Part shown: piece after piece, positions 12,400 to 25,054 of the stretch | Layout of the letters: every line of letters begins with the position of its first letter | How positions within the stretch are numbered: position 1 is the stretch's first letter | From: Sanghuangporus weigelae | Lineage: Eukaryota > Basidiomycota > Agaricomycetes > Hymenochaetales > Hymenochaetaceae | Assembly (NCBI GenBank): GCA_033182465.1 | Contig: CP137321.1 | Span: forward strand, 2,843,329 to 2,907,328 | Direction of reading: 5' to 3' | DNA length: 64,000 bases | The notes under the pieces: generated by a model | What the model was told of the DNA's origin: nothing | The model's database searches: none | The model's input: only the letters and a program-made list of their open reading frames with translations | Translations under genes and position numbers: made by a program

Positions 12400-12447
12400 G
12401 TTGTTTGAATAAGGACTTAGACTGACCAAGACTGACCAGAAGCTATT

Positions 12448-12453
12448 CATTTA
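12448..12453 (-). promoter_or_regulatory. TATA-like TTTAAA box
   Basis: TTTAAA about 50 bp upstream of ATG 12399, the same spacing as the TATAAAAG box of the paralogous gene at 14038. Confidence 0.4.
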
Positions 12454-13096
12454 AAGACCTGTAGGAGTACTGCGCAGCTAAATGTCGCCGGCCGAGTTGC
12501 GGAGCCGTCAATTCAGTCACTGAGCTGCGAGTTGGTGATAAGTCATATTGTCGCCGAGTGTGCAGCTGGAGTCATCCAGAGTCAGTCCAGAGCCGTGCGC
12601 CGATGCTCTCATATTCAATATATCATATTGCTGCGCGAGGAGTTGCGCGATCCGTTATCGGTAATGTATTATACAGGGCCATTGCAGGCAGCCCATTAGA
12701 TTCAGAAATGGCAGCGGAAAAGGCCGAAGACTGACGATATATTCGTAATGCGGAGCTGTCCGTGAGACTAAAATACATGTACAGTACAGTGCATGGTATA
12801 TGCACAATAGTAAATTGCATGAAAACACAGAAAGAGTTATCCTGAAGCCAAAAACTGCTGACAAAAAATTCATCTTCAATAATCAGTTCGTAATAAGCTA
12901 TTTTCAAGTTCTTGAAGACGCTCTACAAACTAGAGAAATACGTGTATAAAGGCTCCAAGCCGGTACAGATGAGTCACACCGTCACACCATATCAGGGAAT
13001 TTTTTGACTACGATTTACGCAGTCGTTTTTTGTATTTTCTTATTTCATTCTCAGAATCTCTTACTAGTTACTGTTTCCGAAGCATCAACGGCCTTA
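12454..13096. promoter_or_regulatory. Upstream region of the 12399 gene
   Basis: Intergenic region of about 640 bp. It contains CTGGAGTCAT at 12566-12575, also found 144 bp upstream of the paralogue at 14038, and a TGAGTCA site (Gcn4/AP-1 type core) at 12970-12976. The right part should also contain the 3' end of the 14038 gene. Confidence 0.4.
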
Positions 13097-14038
13097 CTAC
13101 TCATCGACGACCGCTTCTTTCGCCTTTCCTTTTCCTGTTGTTGTCTTTTCATCGTTCTGCACTTCTTCGTCAGGAACGGTGCTGGTGACCGAGATATTCT
13201 CAATACTTTCCAAGTCGTCGTCTTTCTGGACCTTTGGCTTCTCAGCGTCACGATTGGTACCTGTCTTTCCTTCTGCACTAACTTCTCCCTTTATTTCTGG
13301 ATCGCTCTCATAAAGCTTACGCTGATACCAGCTGTCTTTGTGTCCGAAAGCGTGTCCGCGTCCGCACAGACCTCGACCTCGAGATGCTCCGCCACGAAGA
13401 GGGGCACGGCAGCCGCCGTAAGGATGAAAATAGTGGTGGTGGTGTGGTCCATGAACGTCCCCCATCTCGCGACCGCGAAGAAACTCACGACTATCGACAA
13501 AACCGTGTTCTTGCTCAACACCGTGACAGCGATGGCAACCGTTTCGTCCATCAAATCGACCAGGAGAATGCGCAGAACCAAGAGCAGTTGGGCCAAACTC
13601 ACAACTAAACTCACGAGAATCGAACTCAGGGAAAGAACTGTCTTCAACTCTCTCACGATCTTCGAAATCATGGCTTTCAGTAGGGAAGAAGATATGGCCT
13701 TGGAAGCATGGTTCCGGTCTCATCGTATGAAATCCTACGCGCGAATGACGACCGCGATGGGTTGAATGCGGCTGGCGCAAACCGAAGAAGTCACCAGTGC
13801 TAAAATCTGGGAATCCATGCCCAAAGGTGAACTCAGGAGCAGGCGGATAGGCACCGTGAAATGTACCGCGGAAAGCATGACCACCGCGCGCATTATGAGG
13901 ACCGCCAAATGTTACCTCAGGCGGACCAAAATGATCAAAGTGACTTGGTGGGTGTCCACGAAAGCCTCCTCTACCTCTAGCAGGGGGAGAAGGGCAAGGG
14001 TGATGTAAAGAAGTAGAATAGATTGAAGTCGCAAGCAT
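13097..14038 (-). CDS. Gly/His/Arg-rich protein with acidic tail
   Basis: Single open frame of 313 aa from ATG 14038. It starts MLATSIYSTSLHHPCPSP, close to the start of the neighbouring gene (MFSTSFY). The body is Gly/His/Phe/Pro-rich with RG repeats (ARGRGGFRGHPP), a HHHHYFHPYGG cluster and a second RG block (GGASRGRGLCGRGHAF), followed by a charged tail with KDDDLESIENISVTS. The architecture (disordered aromatic/His-rich body, RG box, acidic tail) matches the gene at 11041, so I take them as tandem paralogues that diverged. RG-box proteins often bind RNA; this is inference only. A TATA box sits about 50 bp upstream. A 253-codon frame on the opposite strand overlaps and is taken as its shadow. 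Confidence 0.65.
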   Translation of the reverse strand: MLATSIYSTSLHHPCPSPPARGRGGFRGHPPSHFDHFGPPEVTFGGPHNARGGHAFRGTFHGAYPPAPEFTFGHGFPDFSTGDFFGLRQPHSTHRGRHSRVGFHTMRPEPCFQGHIFFPTESHDFEDRERVEDSSFPEFDSREFSCEFGPTALGSAHSPGRFDGRNGCHRCHGVEQEHGFVDSREFLRGREMGDVHGPHHHHYFHPYGGCRAPLRGGASRGRGLCGRGHAFGHKDSWYQRKLYESDPEIKGEVSAEGKTGTNRDAEKPKVQKDDDLESIENISVTSTVPDEEVQNDEKTTTGKGKAKEAVVDE

Positions 14039-14086
14039 GTTTGCTGTTCAAGTTGAATGTAGAATGAGAGCAACAGATGTGCATGC

Positions 14087-14094
14087 CTTTTATA
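14087..14094 (-). promoter_or_regulatory. TATA box (TATAAAAG)
   Basis: TATAAAAG on the minus strand 49 bp upstream of ATG 14038. Further upstream are CTGGAGTCAT (14182-14191) and two TGA(G/C)TCA sites (14238-14244 and 14300-14306), the Gcn4/AP-1 core. Confidence 0.6.
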
Positions 14095-14306
14095 CTCTTT
14101 AAATCGAATCCGCAGTCACCGATCGTCGGCGGCCGGTCATTCAGTGCAGTTCGGCGAAATGAAGTTTTGTGACTGAGGAAACTGGAGTCATAGTTGCGCA
14201 GTGTATGCCGTTACTGCGCGCGCGCGGGCTGAAGAAATGAGTCATCAGAGTCCAGAGACTCCAGTGCCCGAAGAAAGCGCGCACCGCAGCAGAACATCCT
14301 GACTCA

Positions 14307-14894
14307 TGTTCATGTTTAGTGTGTAGCGCAGCTGATCCTAGTTGCATGAATGACAGAATGATTCAGATCTTGCAAATCAGCAAAGCCGTGTCTCGAATAC
14401 GGAAGCTTGATTTCACAGCAAGGAATCGACAGACAACCAACTCGAAGAAGAAGAAGAACCAGTCGGTAATCCGTGACATAGTAAGTAACAGTCTCGTGCA
14501 TTACGAGTCTCGCTAGATATGTTTACCCTGACGACTTCAAAATAAAACTTCTTCCTTTGAGAAGTTTGACGGAGCCGGAGAAGCGTACGGAAGCGTCTGC
14601 CATGAATATAATAAAGCTCTGCAAGCACTTTCTTTATGCTGCAATTATGCTGCTTCGATCTATCTGCTATCTGAAAGATAGATATTGCTTTTTTTTTAAA
14701 AATCCAACATTCAATAATTTCCTCGCGTTTTTCTATTCCTGTGTTTCTTGTGACCAAGCACGAGTTTACGCCACTTAATCTTATCCGCGTAAACTCCATG
14801 AACTTGGCAACGGATCCGTCATAAGAATAAACACAACACACGACCGGAGTTCTTTCTCGAATTCCGCTCACTTCTCATTCTCATTTGCCTTACC
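14307..14894. other. Intergenic, no gene seen
   Basis: About 590 bp. The left part is distal promoter of the 14038 gene; the rest is AT-rich with only short frames. Confidence 0.4.
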
Positions 14895-15065
14895 ATGGCC
14901 CTCCCACCCCTATCCCATGAATCCATCTCTACCCACTCATTTCATTTCGAAGATCCCCACTCTGTCTGCATTTGGACATTGAGCGGCGTATTGCCCCCGG
15001 TGCCTGCGGAGAGTCTGAGAGTTCAGCGCCCACCTGCTCTGGGTGGGTACAACATGACAACATGA
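14895..15065 (+). CDS. Possible 56-aa small protein (weak)
   Basis: ATG at 14895 in a favourable context (ACCATGG) opens a 56-codon frame, beginning MALPPLSHESISTHSF and ending GGYNMTT. It lies after a pyrimidine-rich stretch (14861-14890). I recognise no domain and no hydrophobic segment. It could be a first exon or chance; no continuation across a credible splice donor was found. Listed only because start context and leader look gene-like. Confidence 0.2.
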   Translation: MALPPLSHESISTHSFHFEDPHSVCIWTLSGVLPPVPAESLRVQRPPALGGYNMTT

Positions 15066-18000
15066 ACATCCACCACGGTCTGCATCCTGATCAGCACTGA
15101 TCGTCGTTCCGGCAACCCGGCAGCTTTCATGTCCCGATATGGTCTAGGTTGCTAATGAAAGTCACGAATTTTCTGCGGGAAGGTTCCAGAATTGGCTGAC
15201 GATCCATTCGGGTTCCTCTCCTATGTCACCGGAACGAGGTAACCGTGCATGCACAGTAGAGAAAATGAATTTCGCATAGTGAGCTGTGACACTGGTACAC
15301 TAGCTAGTGGCAATTCGTGGATCGTATTCAGAACTCGACTCTTCATGGTCCTTGTCTGCAGCGGAATATGGCCTAGATTAACGAACGGACTGACGAACAG
15401 GCGAGGGGGCAATGAACCGAAAGTTGTGCGATAAGCCTAGATCGTGGTGCGGGGTTTCCTGTCCCGCATGCATATATCGACCTTGCCGTGACGTGAATCG
15501 AGATATACGATTAAAATTTCGACCATTAATTGCAATAGGGAAGTATGAAAGGAACACAATAGGCGATACGGCAATATTAATGTCATAATCCAATCCAGCT
15601 TTCCAAACCCACACGGGCGGCACGCCTAGGATAGGGGCCGGAATCAAAATGATGGGTACACATGACCATAATCATCGCGAGGCGTACCTTGACACAAGCC
15701 CTTAGTGAACAGCCGTGCTGAGCGGAAGAATGACAGCCACGAGGCGGAAGGAAAATTTAAATAAGATGGAAGTTGGAGTGGAGGCGGGCATATGAATTGA
15801 GAGAAGTGGTGTTAGAGGACATGCGATCTAAGGTTTGCTCCTGCGCTCGGATAAAGATAGACAGTTCTCAAGATAAGATTTCGAAATGTTTCGCGGGGAT
15901 CAGTTTAACGGTATATGGCAACGGAATCCACTGACATGCTGAAACGAGGTCTAGGAGTACCTTGAGCAATAGACAAGAGACCGGCGCGCTCCGAGATCTG
16001 GAGGAACTCACCGTCCCAGAAGCACAATCTCCTGGCGGCACTGAACTCGGCAAAACCAGCCCTTCGCGGAAGATCATGACCTTTGCTCCCCAGAAGAGCG
16101 TGGGATTGAGTAAACGAAGGAGCATGCCATAGGAGAAAGATTAACGGCTGTCGTAGGTTTACAAACCCCGATATTCACATCGGAAGTGAGATCTTCTGCC
16201 CCCCCTATCCATCCAGCCTTCTCGCTGCCAACGCGACAGTTGGGCCCGAGCATCTTTGTTATCTTTGCTGGATCTCTCCACGGAGGTAGAGCTAGGGGGG
16301 GGTTAAGGAGTCCGATAGATGGTGTCATGCGTAGTCAACACATCGAGCCAGGCCTGAAGCGGGAGATGGTCGATAATTTGCCTCGAGAAGCAACGAAAGG
16401 CCCTAGACTAGAACCACAGATCGCAGACTCGTGAATTCGACGAAAATCCTTTCTTGGACTGGGTCTTCTAGGCTCATAGAAGACTCGGACGCGACTCGAT
16501 ATTCTACCGATTTCAAAATTGTCTCTAGGATACCGACGAATAAAAAGAATTGTCGCGGTAGCCATAGGAAACTGTGGTAACTTCGAGATCGACTGCATGG
16601 GAATGGTTCGTGTCTTGAAAATAGACTAAGGACAACTTGGACCAATGGTTTTATCAGATCGTATCAAGGCCTTTGAGAATATAGCAAGTTACGCTTGCCC
16701 GGACGAGAGATTGTTCCTCACATTCTCAAGCGTACATTTCTGCGAGGAAGGAAACTAAGAGTGGCGAGTAGCGTTCAAATGTCGGTAATGCACAATACAC
16801 GGTTTTATTCAAAGTAGCTAATGATAAATATCTGTAGGTCAGAATGGAGACCGAGGAAATACAGAGAACAAAGTATTCTTACCTGAAGGGGCAATCACGA
16901 TGCAATTTGGTTTCCTTTGTACCTCGAAAGCAAAATCGGAATGCGAAAGTCTGCGATTTTTTTGCCACAGAACGAGCCAAGTCCGCCGTTCATGAAAGAC
17001 GTTGAAGCCACGCATTTCGGCAAAAGAAACAACTGCTTTCTCCTTTCGTTCTTGCGGCCACTAGCGTGTTTTTTCCCGGTAAGCGCGAGCCTGATCAAGG
17101 AAAAAATTGGCGCGATAACTCCGTCGCACAGTCTAGGCGACATCAGCTCCAAATCTCCATATGCTTTAGACTCGAATAGAAATGCCTCCGAGATTTGTGG
17201 GTGTATGTTGAGGAATATCTCCGTTCAGGAGAAGGAGTGAAAATACATCCGATGATCCGTGGACCGGAGAAAAATTTGAAAGTGTTTGTCAAGTTAGGAG
17301 ATCACGAAAGTCATAATGCAGATCAATTTGACCCTGATGAAATCAGACAAGAAGCCAGAGTCGATTGATGGAGAACGGTGAAATAATCAATCCTGGAGAT
17401 ATGGACTACAGAAGGAAACAAAGTGAGCATGAGGCTGAGGGCGTGGCACTCGCATTCGGGGTAAATATGTGTGTTTTACCGGGATTAGCGGACGAACGAG
17501 TTGTCTAAGGCATTTCGTGGGTAAGAAACATCGGTAGACCGTCTCACTCTTCCTGCGAAATTCGGGACAAAGATTTGAAGAAGATAGATACTGCTTCACT
17601 GTGGGCCTTAGTACGGACTTGGCGTGTCCACCATTGGTCCTTGGCTACAATCGGCTGATCAATCTTAATTTTAGGTTCATAATGCAGCGATCACTCACGA
17701 GCGCATGAATCGTGCAGAAACGAAGTACCCCAGAAGCAAGTGCTGCGGAATGCGGTCCAATGTGCGTGGCGATCTAGACCGCATGAAACACTTGTCCCCA
17801 AGCAAGCTTTAGATTGCTTAAACCGAGTAGCAGGCTTGCCTTTAGGATTATCGGATGGTTGTGGTCGAGTTTAACCGACACTAGGGAATTTCATGGTGCT
17901 TTCTGTGTAAACCGAAAGGATGTTTGGGGCATTGGGTAAGCGTAGCTACAAAGCGGAGAATTGAGCCTAGAATGAATTACGATTTAGGTGAGCATACGCT

Positions 18001-19077
18001 CACGGAGAAATAGCAATGTTCAGACTGGGATAGTCAATTGACGTCCTGCTACGGATGGTAGTTTTGAACCCAAGAATATGTTGAGCCATAGGTAGCTTGT
18101 TTGAGGATGATTGCGCCACCGGAAGCAAACTGAAACGAGTCCGAGGATAAATGCCTCGTTTCTGCATTGCTCCGACGAAAGCTTACATTTAGCATACTGC
18201 AAAGTGTACTTACTACGCTGTGTCTGAGGTGCCGTCTCACATCGGAAGCGCGCATGCAGAATAGGTGGATGAACGCCACTCGGTCAGAGACTTTGCTGGT
18301 GATCGATTGACGCGCCGAACGTTCGCCACACGCCGGTGGGAAATGCATTCTCCACGCATGTAAATTGCGGATTACGTATGGGCCGTGTCTAGGTGTGCAA
18401 GGGCGCCCGGCTTTCTCTATGAACCGCCTGGACGAGGTTGCCGAGAGGCCGAAGACAGCCGGAGTTTTTTGTTTTGAGCGAAAAAGTGAACTTGAGTACG
18501 CAATGCGGGAATGGTATGATGATGATGAAGGGAGTGGAAAAGTGCGTGGTAAACGGAGATCGATCAGCCAGGCGATGTGCGGCTAGGTACTTGGACACCA
18601 GGCGCTGGTACGGTTAGGAGACCAAGGGCACGTAGCGCGGATTGAGTATTTGACATGCCTTTGTAGTGAAACGCAGGTCGTCGCAGGGGGGGACGAGTAA
18701 CATAGGGGTGCTGCCAGTACATAGTCGTTTGATCGACCAGGACAACAGCCGGATGAGCGGAGGACTTAATCTAGTTTTCCTGAGAAGACAGAGTTGCGGC
18801 CGCGTTGGATCTGAAGAAATGGCTGGAGGCCGACCAGTAGTAGTGTGCAGGCAGGCAGACTGAAAGCGGAAGCAAATAAAGGACGAGCCAGATTACCGGT
18901 TGCCGGGCCGAGGATGATTTGAGAGGATCGGCGTCACTTACTATTTAGTAATAGTATGAGTGGCAGGAGTCCGGGTGTCGGAGAGACGTTCTGGCCTGGT
19001 ATTGAGTGAGCGTCGATCATGAGGATGACTACCTACTGGAACCATGCATGAGTTGTTGGACTTTATAAACATGACTT
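15066..19077. other. 4-kb gene-poor stretch
   Basis: No frame above about 110 codons, no recognisable domain, no RNA gene and no terminal repeats seen on either strand. It is not AT-rich. It lies directly upstream of the first C2H2 regulator and may be its long 5' regulatory region or a decayed element. Confidence 0.5.
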
Positions 19078-19230
19078 CATCGCTTCTCTCTTCTTACCCT
19101 TACTCTTACCATATATCCCTTTCCTCATTCCCCTTTTGCCCGCCCTCGTTCTTCTCTTCCACCCTTCTTGTATTCACTTTTCTATCTTGTTTCTACTTTT
19201 ATTCTTTCTTCCTCTCCTTGCTCTTTAGGG
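19078..19230 (+). promoter_or_regulatory. Pyrimidine-rich leader/promoter tract
   Basis: About 150 bp almost purely C and T on the plus strand, 290-440 bp before ATG 19516. CT-rich blocks of this kind mark the transcription start region of many fungal genes. Confidence 0.5.
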
Positions 19231-19515
19231 TTGGATCTTAACTCGACCAATTCCTCATCGAGATCTGCGTTGGATTGGAAACGACGACCGTTCTCACGTG
19301 CGATACAAACGCATATCCCTTCTTGAGCGCTGCGCAGTCGAGCCGTCCTCTTCTACCTGGTCTGTCCCTTTGACAACCAATAGTAACCGTCTACCTCTTG
19401 GCATATATTACCTTACCTAACGCCTCCTCCGTAGACATCTGTCCGAGGTCCCTTGTGCGCACTTGCTCTCCTCTCTTCTTGAATCTGCTGGCCAGCGACT
19501 TCTCGACGCGCGACG

Positions 19516-22500
19516 ATGATGCAGGCTGAGCCCGCGCCGTCGCCGCCCATCATAGACCGGCTGAAGAAAGATACGAACGGCGAGATTACACCGTCGGAAG
19601 AGAATGCAAGAGACAGCAGGGATAAGAACTCGGAAGGCGTAAATGACCCGCAGCCTGACACTGGAATGGCGTCAACATCAAGGACTGCGCAGACGACACA
19701 GACTACGGCGCTGCCTGGCATTCGGGATCTCTTTCCCGGTGAGTAATACATTCTTGCCTGCTTATGTCTTTCCATATTCCTCGGTTCTTTGTCCTTCGTT
19801 CATTTTCTGCGGGGTTTTTTTTTGGGGGTGAAAATGGGGTCGGCATTTGGGTTCCTTGACTCCAGAGTCCTCGGACGCGTCCACGTCGCACTTCATAACA
19901 CCGCATCGAGTCAATTAACTGCAAGCAAACTCCACCTGTGCTCGTCCTCGAGAACAAGGCATCAACCGCAGATGGGACGGTGGATTCTATAACGCGTGAT
20001 GCCGATCAGTTGACAGGACCGCGAATCATTTGGTGACAGCGTCGGTCACACGTCGTTCGATATCTCTTGACAGCAGAGGCAACACTCGCTTCCTCGGTGT
20101 GACGTCCCTGTCATCCGTGATCCCTCGGACGTCAAGCAACGTAACGCAATTGCTGCCCATATGCTTACGCATGCCGCAAATTACGTTTTAGTCGGGCTGG
20201 TAGACTTCAATCTGTTGTCGTTGACATCTTCCTGGTCATCGACATGCCCGCGAAGGAACATCAGACTCGCAGCTCTACGGTTGCGCATAGGACAGCCTAT
20301 TGCGAAGCAGAAACCAGTGCTAGTACTTCGTTCGCGAGGGATAGTTGGCAGTTATCAGACCATTGCTTAACGGATGTGGCTGATGCTTCTAACGACCACT
20401 GCTGCGGACTTGACCAGAACAAGGAGCATCTAGGAAAATAGATGCAACGACCAAATGCCTGACTGGCTGCCATGCCAAGTTGCTTTGGGATTTGGCATCA
20501 GCCTGGATAGCTTGCGGGTGCCATCTTTCCTTGCATTCCTGGATGCTGTTCTCTGAATTGCATTTGGCATCATCCTCTACGCCAAAGGCATCCCTTGGAC
20601 GCTCAACGACGACCCGCTGTTTCCGGCCCAGGCAAGGTCGACACGCTTCGGGTTACGCGGTTTACCTTCTTTTGAATCTGAAGTCGCCGATGCCTACTCC
20701 GATTGGCGTTCAGACAAGGGAATGTCCGACATCGGCAGTTGTCAGCAGTTTGCATCCATAGACGCATTTCTGGCACTTGTCTTATGCTCTTCAAATGCCC
20801 CCAAACGTCGTGTTCCCATCGCCATGTTCCGTGCTTCTGCAGTGCCACGGCTGGGCTGTGCGTTCATTTCGTCTTTCAAATATCATTAAAATGCGTGCGG
20901 CGTGTTCGACGAGCTTTCAATTCCTATGCGATATGGATGATGTTCTTGTTTGAGAGATTGCTGTGAATCATCTGCGGCGCAAACGAGTATTACGGCGGCA
21001 GGGACAGATTGGGCGGTGTTTCTGTCGGTCACCTATCTACGGTGATGTGTCGTACCATTTGTTTTGGGGTGTGACTTGCATTATTCCATTGAATTTCTTG
21101 CTTGTTGAATTTAATTTTCTCTGGTCTGCTTTTATCCTCCCCCTCTTTTTAATACCGAATATTTATCATTCCATAATCTTTTTTCGTCTCACGTTGGCGG
21201 TTTCATTGACTGACGGGCCAATTCTCTAGACCATCTTTTTGAAGCTCAGCAACGCCGCGAACTTGCTATCAACATACGTCCGAAGGATCCTTTCCTTGCA
21301 CATGCAAGCTCAGTCAGGTTACAAGCTCATACTACGAGCGATGGAGAAAGGGAAATGCAACGAGAAGCCTTCAAAGCGCTGACCGCACCGTTCCCCCGGT
21401 CTCCCGCACTGCCGCACTCGTCCTATGTGGAACGTGGAGGATTCATGTTTCCTCCTTCAACTACGGCCCGCGTACCTCCGTCCACGCAGCCGCCCTCGGC
21501 GCTCAATTTTGTTCCATCGTCCGCTGTTCCTCCGTCTCTAACTATTCTCGCACCTGGTCGAGTTACTGCATCACCAACATTTCCGGGTTCTTCAACGTCA
21601 GACGTCATCTCGTCTTCCCCTGTTGTCAGGACGCAGACCGAGAGACCTCGTAGACGGGGACATGTTCACACGTACAGTTCCGATGCCAGTGCGGCCGCTG
21701 CCAGTCTGTTGAATTTATCGCTGAGCAGCGGTCCTCTTACAACTGCTAGTACATCTCCAACTGTAACCAATGACATCCTCGGGCAGCGCGCGAATGTCGA
21801 GCAGGTTGGCAATGACGATGAGTCGATGTTTGTTTTCGAGATGGATGAAGCTACGGAACGTACGAAGCGGCGAGCCAGGGAAGCAGACGAAGAACAGGGA
21901 GACGAGGGGATGGAAGTCGAAGGAGTGGAGACTGCACCGACGAGCGTTGATTCCCATATTGGATCTGATGCCAAGCAGGCGAGACTGTCGAAAGATCTCA
22001 CTATAGAGCACGAGACAGGATCCAATTCGAAGACGGCTGCGGAACCAGATGGAAAGGGTTCAGGCGAGGTTACTTCATCTGCTGAAAATGGAAATATGGG
22101 CGAGCATGAGCCTACCTCTTCAGCAGAAAACGAAACGGGAGAAGGGGAGGCGGAAGGGGACGGTGATGGTGGAGACGGCAAGCGACATACGTGCCCGCAC
22201 TGCAAGAAGCGATTCAATCGGCCCAGTAGTCTCAAAATTCATTTGAATACGCATACTGGTGCCAAGCGTGAGTGTCTATCAACTTATGTTGTTCAAGAGA
22301 CTTCACTGACAGTATTGTTTGTATCTGTTTTTGCACAATTCGTTTCATTTTTTTTCTAATCGCTGCTTCTCCGGTCATCACTGCGCCCGTGGACACTTCG
22401 TCGGATCTCTTATATGGCAATACGACTTCATCTGTCGTCGGGCGGTATCTCGGATCGTAATGCGACTTCGCAATCTTGTCATCAATAATGCGGCACTGCC

Positions 22501-25054
22501 GTAATGTTGGACTGGAACTTGGTTTGCATGACATCTATGCATTCAACACTTTATCGCTGCATACGCCGACACCTTATTCGGCACATGATTAAAATTTGCT
22601 CACCTTCTTTGCTTGTGGCGTCTATTTAACCTTGACTCTGTTCTCCGGTGCCGTTGGTGTGTTTCACATGGCAAAATGAACGATCCGCGTAATTCGCGTC
22701 TCATTTCTTTGGGGCCTGATGACTCTGCCCGATAATGTTGCACTCGCACGTCGGATGCTCTACGTGGCGGCTGTCCCGTCTCTGCTCCGATCTTGACGCG
22801 AACACGGTGTCACTACGATACGGAAACTCTTTGTGCGCTTTGCTCCCGTATCTATTACGGATCTCTGAACTTTCATGTTTTGGCTTATTTTCTGATCCAA
22901 ACACTGTCTATACGTGCTCCTTTGCTTTAATCGATCTTCTGCCCGTGCTGCCATTTCTGCTGCCCGTATCGCGAATCGGGTCGAAACCACTTTTACTCCT
23001 CCCCCTTTCCCCCCGGTTTCTATGTCTTTCATCAATCATCTCTATTAGCATTCGAGTGTCCTTATCCAGGCTGCGGACGCCAGTTCAACGTCTCAAGCAA
23101 TATGCGTCGTCACTACCGAAATCATTCATCTCCCGCTGGTCTTGGTCCTGGTGCTGCACCAGGCCTGGGAATTGGACTGGGCATGGGCATGCACGAACCG
23201 TTTGGTCCGCGTTCAATGCTAGGTTTGCACGCCGGATCACCAAGTTATCCTGGACCACAATTTTCGCATATACAGTTAGAGCGTGAGAGAATTCAGAGAG
23301 AAAGGCTGGCGATGCATGGCCCTTCAAGAGAACCTAATCCGCAGTACGGACCACCTAGCGCATATCGGCCCCCGCCGCATACAAACGGTGTGCCTCTGCC
23401 GGTGTCTCATCCGCCGCGGATTCCTCCGCCTCCTGGGATACATCACGGAGTACCGTATGGATCATATCCTTCTGGTTTCGGTCCGAGAGAATCCGAGTTG
23501 GATCGGAGGGAACGATTGACAAGATTGGAGAGGGATAACTGGGAAATTCGCGAACGTGAAATTGAGCGAGAACGCATGGGTAGATTGGAAAGAAGACCAT
23601 TGCCTAGCCAAGCGCCTATTCATCCAGCGTATTCACATCATTCTTCGACGCAGCTTGGGAGAACCCCTGATTATCGCACCGGCGGGGGACCAGGTCAGCC
23701 TTTCCTGGACCACGTTCGTTATCCTCAGCCTCCCGCCAGAAGTAGACCATCATCCCTCGTCGATCATGATCCGCCTCCTACGCATCCTCAGCCACAACAG
23801 CCTCATCCAGTGCAACTTCATTCTCAGGCCCGACACCCAGCAGCAGGACCGATTCCTGTGCTTCGTTCATCCCACTCGTTCTCGCATCTATATGCGTCGC
23901 CACTTGGTCACCGTCATTCACGCTCGTCTCCCTCTCACTCGCATTCTCATTCTCGAGAGCGTCACAGCTCTAAGTCACCTATAGTCAGCCCCGCTCTTTC
24001 CGCCGCATCCTCTCTTCCAGTCCAAGGCTGGCGTGGCCATGCACACACACACAGTGCACCAGCATTTGATGGGCTTGGGCGGACTCGGGGTGTTGAGCTG
24101 CCACCTTTGATGACAAGTATACGATCGCCATATAACAGAGATGTTGCTCTCCCTGCAGGGCATGGAAGAAGCCATTCATATTCAGCATCTGGCAACTACA
24201 TTGGTCCTGGCCCTACATTTATTCCTCCTTTTAATCTCGGACGCGATGAAGAAAGGAACGAAAGAAGGGCAAGACGCGACTCAACGGCCGCACTTACGGG
24301 ACATGAAAGTGACCGTGAAGTCATGCAAGGAGCGATGTCCGATTTTGAGAGTGAAGACAGACGCGAAGAGAGTGACGTGGAAATGCACGATGCTATTGGA
24401 GGAAGAGTTGGTCGAATCCGTCCTCCTTCCCCGGCTTTAGGGGCTATAGGATCTCCTCTTCATCCCTTATCACCTACGTTCCAGAGGCGCACTCCACCTC
24501 CTCATAGCATGGAACTGCGACGTCGACCCAGCAACCCTCAATCTGTTATGGCATCTGGGACCTCGTCTTCACGAGATCGGGCTTTTTCACAACCACATCC
24601 TCATTACGCACACTCGCGAACGGGGTCAGGCTCTTCGTCAGGTCATGGTCACGGCTACACTTCTCACCCTTATGCCAGAGCACGTCACGCCCATAGCCAG
24701 TCGCGTGAGGTCGCAGTAGTGGCGGCGGACGCGGTATCACCACGTCTACGAGCTTCTCTTTCCACCTCTCCCAAAGCGCAACTTCCTAACACGTCAACAT
24801 CAGTCTCACCCCGGGCATCTATTTCTTCCGGAATGTCTCCGGGACCTTTGCAGAATGGTGTCAATACGGATGCTCGCCCGGTTCAGGAGCCAGAACATTC
24901 TGATAGGGTTTCCAAATTGTCATCTCCAATTTCGGCGTCTGGTCATACTTCCCGCTTCCCGGTGTATACTTTCCCACCTCCCGCCCCCCCTCCAGGCGTC
25001 GTGATTCCTACTAATTCGCCTGTCGGGAGCGTAACAATGGAAGTAGAGAATTGA
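19516..25054 (+). CDS. C2H2 zinc-finger regulator, paralogue A
   Basis: Three exons (19516-19738, 21230-22267, 23049-25054) encode 1088 aa. Exon 1 ends with ALPGIRDLFP, a motif repeated in paralogue B; exon 2 begins DHLFEAQQ. Acidic Ser-rich sequence precedes finger 1 (CPHCKKRFNRPSSLKIHLN, C-x2-C-x12-H-x3-H type). A phase-1 intron splits the linker HTGAK-P, then finger 2 follows (CPYPGCGRQFNVSSNMRRH, C-x4-C-x12-H-x4-H). The 600-residue tail is Pro/His/Ser/Arg-rich, with a charged region (RERIQRERLAM, RREERL-like) predicted helical. Two adjacent fingers with RPSSLK and NVSSNMRRH cores are typical of agaricomycete regulators, a group I believe includes the mushroom-development factor c2h2 of Schizophyllum commune (from memory). 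Nuclear DNA binding is inferred. Introns of 1491 and 781 bp are exceptional for this genome. Confidence 0.85.

Noticed and set aside
13004-13765. 253-codon plus-strand frame with hydrophobic N-terminus
   Set aside because: It lies antisense to the 313-aa RG-rich gene, which has a TATA box and a paralogue; the plus frame shows only composition forced by the other strand.
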